A DNA stretch of 10,776 nt from assembly GCA_030043675.1 (NCBI GenBank), contig JASHXG010000182.1:1-10776 (forward strand), written 5' to 3'. This DNA is from Vulcanimicrobiota bacterium. Its GTDB lineage: Bacteria; Vulcanimicrobiota; Vulcanimicrobiia; Vulcanimicrobiales; Vulcanimicrobiaceae. Positions 1-5,864 of the stretch are shown piece after piece (the first letter of the stretch is position 1; the number at the start of each line of letters is the position of its first letter). The notes beneath the pieces are model-generated. The model had not been told where the DNA came from, did no database searches, and worked only from the letters and a program-made list of their open reading frames with translations. The position numbers were made by a program, and so were the translations under genes.

Positions 1-207
1 CAACTTTGGTCGCTCGACGTCAATGGCAAGCCATGGGTCGGCGCCGGCGCGGTCGAGCTGCTCTCCGAGGCCGAAGCGCATCGCGAGCTCGAACCCTCGA
101 CGATTTTCGTCGAGCTGCGCCTTGGCCTCGGCGATGCCGAAGCGACCGCTTGGGGCTGCGATCTCTCACGCGATTACGTCCGCATCAACGCGAACTACCG
201 CACGTGA
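1..207 (+). CDS. argJ: ArgJ, bifunctional glutamate N-acetyltransferase / amino-acid acetyltransferase, C-terminal part
   Basis: The first 68 codons in frame 1 encode the extreme C-terminus of ArgJ; the rest lies upstream of the window. The run WGCDLSRDYVRINANYRT, just before the TGA at 205-207, is the hallmark end of the ArgJ beta chain (family form: TAWGCDL, then YVRINA, then Y.T). ArgJ moves the acetyl group from N-acetylornithine to glutamate and, in bifunctional members, also makes N-acetylglutamate from acetyl-CoA. It acts in the cytosol in the cyclic arginine pathway. The catalytic Thr at the alpha/beta autocleavage site is outside the window, so mono- versus bifunctional status cannot be judged. 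The stop overlaps the argD start by one base (TGATG), which suggests translational coupling. Identification is firm despite the short length. Confidence 0.93.
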   Translation, partial: QLWSLDVNGKPWVGAGAVELLSEAEAHRELEPSTIFVELRLGLGDAEATAWGCDLSRDYVRINANYRT

Positions 208-1385
208 TGGTGCGCGAAGAAGCGCTCCTGCCCACCTACAATCGCGCGCCGATCACCATCGTCGCGGGAGAGGGCTGCGAGCTGATCGACGATCGCGGGC
301 GGCGTTATCTCGATTGCATCGCCGGCATCGCCGTCTGCGTGCTCGGCCACGCCCACCCGGCGATCGCCGATGCGGTCGCGCAGCAGGCGCGCAAGCTCGT
401 GCATGCCAGCAATCTCTACTACCACGAGCCGAGCGGATCGCTCGCGCGCGAGCTGGTATCGCGCGCCGGAATGCACGGCGCGTTCTTCTGCAACTCCGGC
501 ACCGAAGCCAACGAAGCCGCGATCAAACTGGCGCGCAAGTCGGCCTATCGCCGCGGCGAAACGCAACGGAACGCGATCCTCGCCTGCACCGGCTCGTTCC
601 ACGGGCGAACGCTGGGTGCGCTGGCCGCTACTGCAAACGATCGCTACCAAGAGGGTTTTGGTCCGTTGCCGGCCGGCTTTACCTTCGTGCCGTTCAACGA
701 CGTCGCCGCGCTCGAGGAGGCGATCGACGAGAAGGTTGCGGCGCTGATCGTGGAGCCGGTGCAAGGTGAGAGCGGCGTGCACGTAGCGGACACGCAGTTT
801 CTCGCGGCCGCGCGCCGGCTTTGCGACGAGCGCGGCGCACTATTGATCTTCGATGAGATTCAGTGCGGCATGGGCCGTACCGGATCGCTCTTCGCCTTCG
901 AGCAGTTTGGCGTGCGCCCGGACCTTGTCACGCTGGCGAAAGCCCTCGCCAACGGACTGCCGATCGGCGCGCTGCTGGCGAACGAGCGCGCTGCGGGCGG
1001 ATTCGCGCCCGGCGATCACGGATCGACCTTTGGCGGCTCGCCGATTCCGTGCGCGGCCGCGCTCGCGCACCTGCGCGTGCGCGACGCGCTCGACCTCGAT
1101 GCGCGGGTACGCGCCCGCTCCGCGCAAATCTTTGGAGCGCTGGCGCGACTGGCGGCAGTCAATCCCGGCGTGCTCGGAACGCCGCGCGGACTCGGCTTGC
1201 TGATCGGCGTCCCCGTCATCGAGCCGAATCAAGCGCAGGCGATCGCCGCCGCGGCGCGCGAGCGCGGCCTGCTGATCGGGACGGCCGCGGGCAACACGCT
1301 GCGCTTTGCGCCGCCGCTGATCATCTCGGAGGAAGAGATCGATCGTGCGGCGTCGCTGCTGCAAGCGGCAGTTGGTCCTCGATAG
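207..1385 (+). CDS. argD: ArgD, acetylornithine aminotransferase (class III PLP aminotransferase)
   Basis: This 392-residue enzyme should convert N-acetylglutamate semialdehyde to N-acetylornithine with glutamate as amino donor; some members also act on succinyldiaminopimelate. Class III PLP landmarks are all present. NSGTEANEAA at about 96-105 binds the cofactor phosphate. FDEIQCGMGRTG at about 215-226 carries the ring-nitrogen Asp216. TLAKALANG has the Schiff-base Lys245. HGSTFGG at 271-277 carries the Thr of the second subunit. The length is normal for ArgD. The frame stays open upstream to base 6, but that part is antisense to nothing useful and overlaps argJ. The ATG at 207 gives the usual ArgD N-terminus and overlaps the argJ stop by one base. 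The 3' end overlaps the minus-strand DUF488 gene by 65 bases. Genes for other arginine steps are not in the window downstream. Confidence 0.95.
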   Translation: MVREEALLPTYNRAPITIVAGEGCELIDDRGRRYLDCIAGIAVCVLGHAHPAIADAVAQQARKLVHASNLYYHEPSGSLARELVSRAGMHGAFFCNSGTEANEAAIKLARKSAYRRGETQRNAILACTGSFHGRTLGALAATANDRYQEGFGPLPAGFTFVPFNDVAALEEAIDEKVAALIVEPVQGESGVHVADTQFLAAARRLCDERGALLIFDEIQCGMGRTGSLFAFEQFGVRPDLVTLAKALANGLPIGALLANERAAGGFAPGDHGSTFGGSPIPCAAALAHLRVRDALDLDARVRARSAQIFGALARLAAVNPGVLGTPRGLGLLIGVPVIEPNQAQAIAAAARERGLLIGTAAGNTLRFAPPLIISEEEIDRAASLLQAAVGPR

Positions 1386-1938
1386 CCGCCGGGGGCGCGG
1401 CGAGATCGTACTGGAGCACGCCGCTCGGAAGAACTCTCACGCCATCGGTCGGCACGTGTGGTTGTCGAGGACCGGTCTGCATAATGTGGGCGACATCGAG
1501 ACCGCGCAGGAGCGACGCCGCGTCGGCGATCAGCCGGCGATGGCACCGCCACCAGAGGCTCTCCGAGCACATGATCGCCGTGCCGCGTTCGCCGGCGAGT
1601 GACGTCAACTCATCGAGCGCGCGTAAGAACACGTCGCCCTGCATGTAATCGGCGTATCCGCGAAAGGCCGCATGACGCAGCGCGACGTTTGGACTGTCGG
1701 CGCGAGGTCGACGGAAACCGCCGAGCGCCGGACACCACTGATAGCTCGCGCCGGCAAGATCCGGAACCCACTGAGCCAAGCGGTCTTTCCAGACCTGCGG
1801 GTGGAGGCGGCTCTTCGGCACGCTCCGGACGTCGACGACGGCGCGGATCCCGTTCAGGCGCAGGAGCGCGGCCAGATCGAGCTCGCCGGCAGTGCCATGT
1901 CCCAATGTCAACAGCGTCGTCAAGCGGAGCGTGTTCAA
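1321..1938 (-). CDS. DUF488 family protein
   Basis: This 205-residue protein belongs to the DUF488 family, small cytosolic proteins of unknown biochemical role. The family signature is complete and in order. TLGHG is at 11-15, DVRSVPKSR at 36-44, an LGG motif at 72-74, FRGYADYM at 92-99, and CSESLWWRCHRRLIAD at 124-139, whose Cys and His residues form the presumed active or ligand site. HIM at 151-153 closes the core, and the last 45 residues are variable. The start called here is a TTG at 1936-1938. No ATG lies near, and another TTG a few codons on, just before GHG, is equally possible. The gene is divergent from the polymerase/ligase operon with a 65-base spacer, and its 3' end overlaps argD. 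The placement hints at a link with nucleic-acid repair, but that is inference; I know of no proven function. Confidence 0.88.
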   Translation of the reverse strand: MNTLRLTTLLTLGHGTAGELDLAALLRLNGIRAVVDVRSVPKSRLHPQVWKDRLAQWVPDLAGASYQWCPALGGFRRPRADSPNVALRHAAFRGYADYMQGDVFLRALDELTSLAGERGTAIMCSESLWWRCHRRLIADAASLLRGLDVAHIMQTGPRQPHVPTDGVRVLPSGVLQYDLAAPPAAIEDQLPLAAATPHDRSLPPR

Positions 1939-1942
1939 CGCC

Positions 1943-1956
1943 GGCCGTCGACGGCC
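1943..1956. promoter_or_regulatory. 14-bp perfect palindrome in the DUF488/polymerase divergent spacer
   Basis: GGCCGTCGACGGCC reads the same on both strands. It lies 4 bases upstream of the TTG start of DUF488 and about 47 bases upstream of the polymerase GTG. It could be an operator, or a hairpin near the DUF488 translation start. In GC-rich DNA a chance palindrome of this size is possible. Confidence 0.35.
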
Positions 1957-2003
1957 CCGGTCTCAAGGGTGCCGGCGCGCCAACCGCTGGGTAAAGACGC
2001 GAC

Positions 2004-2954
2004 GTGAGCCCGAGCGTCGCCGTAGTTCCGCCCGACGTTGATGCGGCGACGCTCGAACTCGACGGCCACAGCGTCGCGCTGACGAATCTGCGCAAGGTCT
2101 ACTTCCCGGAGCTTGGAGTGACAAAAGGCGATCTCCTCGCCTATTACCTAGCAATTGCAGACACGATACTACCGCATGTCAGCGATCGTGCGATCGTCAT
2201 GAAGCGCTATCCCAATGGGGTTGACGGAGCATTCTTCTACATGAAACGCGCGCCGGCGGCGCGGCCCGCCTGGATACGCACGTGCTCGATCGAACACGGC
2301 TCGGGCAGTACGATCGCTTTCCCGGTCATCGACGACCGCGCGTCCCTGCTTTGGGTGATAAATCTGGGTTGTATCGACCTCAACCCCTGGTATTCATTTT
2401 GCGACGATCCCGACCGTCCGCTCTACTTGCACTTCGATCTTGATCCGACCGAAGGCGCGTCGTTCTCGGTGGTTCGAGAGGCCGCGCTGATCGTGCGTGA
2501 TGTCCTGGAAGGCCTTGGGATGAGGCCGTTCGTCAAAACGTCGGGCAGTAGCGGCGCGCACGTTTACGTCGCGATCCGCATCGGTCCGCGGCAACGCGAG
2601 GTCTGGGAGATTGCTAAAGAGATTGGAAGACAGATGGCACGCGCCCACCCGGACGTGCTCACGGCCGAGTATCGGGTTGCAAAACGGCCGCCCGGCCGCG
2701 TGCTCGTCGACTACAATCAAAATGCCTTCGGAAAGACGCTGGCATCGGCGTACTCGGTGCGTCCCAACGCCGAAGCGCTCGTGTCGACGCCGGTCACGTG
2801 GGGGGAGATCGAGAAGGGTTGCGAGCCTTCCGACTTCACTTTGCATAACGTTCCGCGACGTATCGCGCGCCTCGGCGACCTTTGGGAAGCGTTACTGAGC
2901 CGGCGCGGACGGTTCGACTTGCAGCGAACGGGGAGTCGTCGTGCCTCCATTTGA
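2004..2954 (+). CDS. LigD-type primase-polymerase (PolDom, archaeo-eukaryotic primase superfamily)
   Basis: This 316-residue stand-alone polymerase matches the LigD polymerase domain, which adds nucleotides (often ribonucleotides) at gaps and broken ends before ligation. Metal-binding motif I is FDLDP with Asp145 and Asp147. Motif II is TSGSSGAHVYV at 179-189 with His186. Motif III is LVDYNQN with Asp236. The usual N-terminal TKGDLLAYY (40-48) and LPHVSDR (56-62), and the later SAYSVRP (248-254), are also present, so it looks active. It starts at a GTG with no strong ribosome site upstream. It overlaps the ligase gene by 14 bases, forming one translational unit. In many bacteria these two domains are fused in LigD; here they are separate, as in the mycobacterial LigC/Prim-PolC pair. 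No Ku gene is visible. Base use between 2100 and 2640 looks somewhat less GC-rich than the neighbours, which may mean transfer. Confidence 0.95.
   Translation: MSPSVAVVPPDVDAATLELDGHSVALTNLRKVYFPELGVTKGDLLAYYLAIADTILPHVSDRAIVMKRYPNGVDGAFFYMKRAPAARPAWIRTCSIEHGSGSTIAFPVIDDRASLLWVINLGCIDLNPWYSFCDDPDRPLYLHFDLDPTEGASFSVVREAALIVRDVLEGLGMRPFVKTSGSSGAHVYVAIRIGPRQREVWEIAKEIGRQMARAHPDVLTAEYRVAKRPPGRVLVDYNQNAFGKTLASAYSVRPNAEALVSTPVTWGEIEKGCEPSDFTLHNVPRRIARLGDLWEALLSRRGRFDLQRTGSRRASI
2930..2935 (+). promoter_or_regulatory. Ribosome binding site of the DNA ligase gene
   Basis: GGGGAG lies five bases before the GTG at 2941, inside the last codons of the polymerase gene. It supports the GTG as the true start and coupled translation of the pair. 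Confidence 0.6.
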
Positions 2955-3954
2955 AGGGCTGCTTCTGCAGCCGCCGGTCGATGCGATGGAGACGCGTCAG
3001 GTCGAGAGCATTCCGGCGGGCGGGGGCTGGACGTACGAGCCCAAATGGGACGGTTTTCGCTGCATCGCTTTCCGGGAGGGACCCGCCGTCGAGCTGCAGT
3101 CCAAGTCGGGCCAGCTCCTGACGCGATACTTTCCCGAGATTGTGGCGGCACTGCTGATGGCAAAGACACGCCGTTTCGTCGTCGACGGCGAGCTCTTCAT
3201 CGAGTCGGGAGCCGGCCTCGATTTCGACGCTCTGCTCCAGCGTATTCATCCCGCAGATAGTCGCGTTCGGATGCTTGCTGAGCAAACGCCGGCGACCTAT
3301 GCGCTCTTCGACTTGCTGGTGCGCGGACGGGACGCCGTGTACGCCGATCCCTACGCGGTCCGGCGCGGGCATCTCGACTCGTTCGTGACAGAAAACTTCG
3401 GGGGCACCGCGAGGATCGTGCTCTCTCCATCGACCGCCGATCGAAGCGTGGCCGCCAAGTGGCTCGCAGGTAGCGCCGTCCGTATCGACGGCATAATCGC
3501 CAAACGGGACGTTCCTTATGCCTTTGGTAGCCGCGATGCGGCGGTCAAAGTGAAACGCCGCTATACGGCGGATTGCGTGGTCGGCGGATTTCGCCAGGCC
3601 AAAGATGGTTCGATCGCTTCGTTGCTCTTGGGACTCTACGATGCAGGGGCATTGCACCATGTCGGCTTCGTCGGTTCCATGAGCGCGGCGCAGCGCGAGC
3701 GGGCCGCCGCGTTGCTCAAGCCGATTGTCGAGCCGCCGGGGTTTACCGGGGCCGCACCCGGAGGTCCGAGCCGGTGGCGACGGGGCGAGGATACGCCGTG
3801 GTTTCCGGTGAGGCCCGAGATCGTCGTCGAGGTCACGTTCGATCATGTGACCGCGCGGCGTTTCCGGCACGCCGCTCGATTCTTGAGGTGGCGCCCCGAC
3901 AAGCCGCCACGTGAATGTACGATGGCTCAGCTAGAGCGGGCCAGGGGGAGTTAA
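2941..3954 (+). CDS. ATP-dependent DNA ligase (LigC / LigD ligase-domain type)
   Basis: This 337-residue enzyme seals DNA nicks with ATP. Motif I, EPKWDGFR at 33-40, holds the adenylated Lys35. VDGELF (81-86) is motif III, YALFDLL (120-126) motif IIIa, DGIIAKR (183-189) motif IV and VKVK (202-205) motif V. The C-terminal part from about 208 is the OB-fold domain. It ends in a RFLRWRPDK segment and a Cys-containing tail typical of LigC and of the LigD ligase domain. The nucleotidyltransferase and OB domains are complete, and no phosphoesterase or polymerase domain is attached. The GTG start at 2941 has a GGGGAG ribosome site and overlaps the polymerase gene by 14 bases. It probably acts with the upstream polymerase in gap filling and sealing, either in Ku-dependent end joining or in LigC-type excision repair. 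The absence of Ku here leaves this open. Confidence 0.95.
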   Translation: MPPFEGLLLQPPVDAMETRQVESIPAGGGWTYEPKWDGFRCIAFREGPAVELQSKSGQLLTRYFPEIVAALLMAKTRRFVVDGELFIESGAGLDFDALLQRIHPADSRVRMLAEQTPATYALFDLLVRGRDAVYADPYAVRRGHLDSFVTENFGGTARIVLSPSTADRSVAAKWLAGSAVRIDGIIAKRDVPYAFGSRDAAVKVKRRYTADCVVGGFRQAKDGSIASLLLGLYDAGALHHVGFVGSMSAAQRERAAALLKPIVEPPGFTGAAPGGPSRWRRGEDTPWFPVRPEIVVEVTFDHVTARRFRHAARFLRWRPDKPPRECTMAQLERARGS

Positions 3955-3976
3955 AAGGAAGGCGAAGCGCCCAAGT

Positions 3977-4618
3977 ATGCACGACGTAACCGAAACGCTG
4001 CGCCTGCCGTCACCGGCCCCGCGGCCGCAGTCGATCGCCTTCGACGGCGAGCTGCTGTGGATGGGATCGATCGAGACCAGTCGTCTCTATGCGATCGATC
4101 CGCGCCAGTGGACGATCGTCGAAGAGCAGCGCGCGCCGGGAAAACCGTGGGGCATGACGGTCGTCGGCGACGAGTTGCGCGTCATCTGCGGCGAGGGTGA
4201 GGATGATAACCGCATCATTCGGCGCTTCGCCCCCGGACACGGATTCAAGGATCGCGACGCCATCGCTTGTCCCGACGATACCGGCTCGCAGCTGAGTTAT
4301 GACGGCGTCCGGCTCTACGTGAGTCAGTTCTACAACCGGCGTCTGCTCGGAATCGACGAACGCGGCGACGTGGTGGTACGCATCGATGTGCCCCACGAGA
4401 TCTGTGGGCAGTGTTACGTGGACGGCGCCTTTTACTTGCTCACCACCGACGATGAGGAGAGCGACGACTATTTCTTGACACGCGTTCGCACCAACGGCAC
4501 CGTACAGCGCGAGGATCTCGCGCGGGTTCCGTTCGCCGGACGCGCTCTGGCTTATGACGGGTCGAAGTTCTGGACCAACCATCGCGAGCGCAATCAAATC
4601 GTCGCCTTCGAGCGTTGA
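3977..4618 (+). CDS. Small beta-propeller protein, cytosolic (glutamine-cyclotransferase/NHL-like fold)
   Basis: This 213-residue protein has no signal peptide and no membrane segment. It contains about five repeats of the form small-hydrophobic-Y/F-D-G-x-x-L/F-W/Y, followed by a strand ending in I-D or F-E. Examples are AFDGELLWMG near 21, SYDGVRLYVS near 107 and AYDGSKFWTN near 192. This pattern is that of beta-propeller blades of the NHL or glutaminyl-cyclotransferase-like type. I cannot identify an enzyme from it, and no clear catalytic residues stand out, so a binding role is as likely as an enzymatic one. An AAGGAAGG element at 3955-3962 lies about 14 bases before the ATG, rather far for an ideal ribosome site. 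It starts 22 bases after the ligase, so it may be part of that transcript. The best start of the next gene lies inside its 3' end. Confidence 0.72.
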   Translation: MHDVTETLRLPSPAPRPQSIAFDGELLWMGSIETSRLYAIDPRQWTIVEEQRAPGKPWGMTVVGDELRVICGEGEDDNRIIRRFAPGHGFKDRDAIACPDDTGSQLSYDGVRLYVSQFYNRRLLGIDERGDVVVRIDVPHEICGQCYVDGAFYLLTTDDEESDDYFLTRVRTNGTVQREDLARVPFAGRALAYDGSKFWTNHRERNQIVAFER

Positions 4619-5864
4619 GCTAACCGCGCTGCGGCTGCTCTTCGGCGACGCCTACGCCCGCGACTTTTCCATCGAGCTGTGGGATGGAACGCGCAGCGAG
4701 GCGCTGCGCGAGGAGCGCTTCGTCTTACGCTTTACCGCGCCCGGCGCGTTGCGAAGCGCTTTCACGCCGCCGGTCGAACTCTCGGCCGGCCGCGCGTTTG
4801 CCGCCGGCTTAGTCGACGTCGACGGCGATCTCGAGTTGGCGATCGAACGCCTCACTCAGGCCGTCGCGGCGATGAGTCCGCTGCGCGCGCTGGGGTTGTT
4901 GCAGGTGCTGCGCCGTCTGCCGCGAGCGGCACTGCCGCCGCTGCGCGAGGCGCGTTTGCGCGGCCGGCTGCACTCGCGCGCTCGCGATCGCGCCGCCATC
5001 GGCTTTCACTACGATCAGCCGGTCGAGTTTTACCGCGCTTTTCTCGATCCGGAACTGGTCTATTCGTGCGCGTACTACGACGAGGGCGTCGATTCGATCG
5101 ACGAAGCGCAGCTTGCAAAGCTCGACTACACGCTGCGTAAGGTGCGGCTGCGCCCCGGCGAACGGCTGCTGGACATCGGCTGCGGCTGGGGCGCGCTCGT
5201 GATCCGCGCGGCGCAGCGGTTTGGAGCGTTCGCAGTCGGCATAACGCTAAGCCGCAAGCAGTATGAGGAAGGGCAGCGGCGCCTCGAGCGAGCAGCCCTC
5301 GGCGACCGTGCGCGAATCGAGCTGCGCGACTACCGCGAGCTGCGCGGGGAACGTTTCGACAAGATCGTCAGCATTGGGATGTTCGAGCACGTAGGCCGTT
5401 CGCGTTTCGCGGCGTATTTTCGTGCGGCGTTCGAAGCGCTGCGCCCAGGAGGGCTCTTTCTCAACCACGCGATCGCCGATGAGAGCACAAGACGCAAAAG
5501 CGGCCGAGCCCGGGGTTTCATGGAACGGTTCATCTTTCCGGACGGCGAGCTGGCGGTCGTTGGTGACGCGCTGCGCATCGCCGAGCAGAGCGGCTTCGAA
5601 GTGCGCGACGTCGAGAATCTGCGCGAACACTACGTCCGTACGCTGCGCGCCTGGGTTGGAAATCTCGAGCGCAATCGCGCCGCCGCGGTCGCGGCCGCCG
5701 GCGAACAGAGTTACCGCGCGTGGCGTCTCTATCTCGCCGGCAGCGCGCAAGGCTTCAGAGTCGGTCGGATGGGCGTCCTTCAGTCGCTGCTGGCCCGCCC
5801 GCGCGCCGACGGCAGCGTGGAGCTGCCGGCGACCCGCCGCGACCTCTACGCAGCGTCATCCTGA
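4554..5864 (+). CDS. cfa: Cyclopropane-fatty-acyl-phospholipid synthase family methyltransferase
   Basis: This protein of up to 436 residues should use S-adenosylmethionine to methylenate double bonds of membrane lipid acyl chains; related enzymes only methylate. LLDIGCGWGALVI (205-217) is SAM motif I, followed by VGITLSRKQYEEG. Residues matching the bicarbonate site of E. coli CFA synthase are seen: Cys172 in YSCAYY, Glu278 in GMFEHVG, His305 in LNHAI and Tyr360 in EHYVRTL. An N-terminal domain of about 140 residues, of the type seen in longer CFA synthases, precedes the catalytic part. The start is uncertain. The ATG at 4554 puts 65 bases inside the propeller gene in another frame. The next ATG is far inside, and the only later early choices are rare starts such as the CTG at 4629. 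The family alignment begins near LLFGD at 28-32, so the true start lies at or before about 4630. The end overlaps the minus-strand regulator by 9 bases. Confidence 0.92.
   Translation: MTGRSSGPTIASAIKSSPSSVELTALRLLFGDAYARDFSIELWDGTRSEALREERFVLRFTAPGALRSAFTPPVELSAGRAFAAGLVDVDGDLELAIERLTQAVAAMSPLRALGLLQVLRRLPRAALPPLREARLRGRLHSRARDRAAIGFHYDQPVEFYRAFLDPELVYSCAYYDEGVDSIDEAQLAKLDYTLRKVRLRPGERLLDIGCGWGALVIRAAQRFGAFAVGITLSRKQYEEGQRRLERAALGDRARIELRDYRELRGERFDKIVSIGMFEHVGRSRFAAYFRAAFEALRPGGLFLNHAIADESTRRKSGRARGFMERFIFPDGELAVVGDALRIAEQSGFEVRDVENLREHYVRTLRAWVGNLERNRAAAVAAAGEQSYRAWRLYLAGSAQGFRVGRMGVLQSLLARPRADGSVELPATRRDLYAASS

Noticed and set aside
6..206. Upstream extension of argD to an in-frame GTG at 6, adding 67 residues
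   Set aside because: The added residues are Arg-rich and without family match, and the same DNA encodes the ArgJ end in another frame. The ATG at 207 gives the normal ArgD length.
2836..3870. Long minus-strand open frame opposite the ligase
   Set aside because: It is a shadow of the ligase frame in GC-rich DNA. The translation has no domain pattern, while the plus strand shows all ligase motifs.
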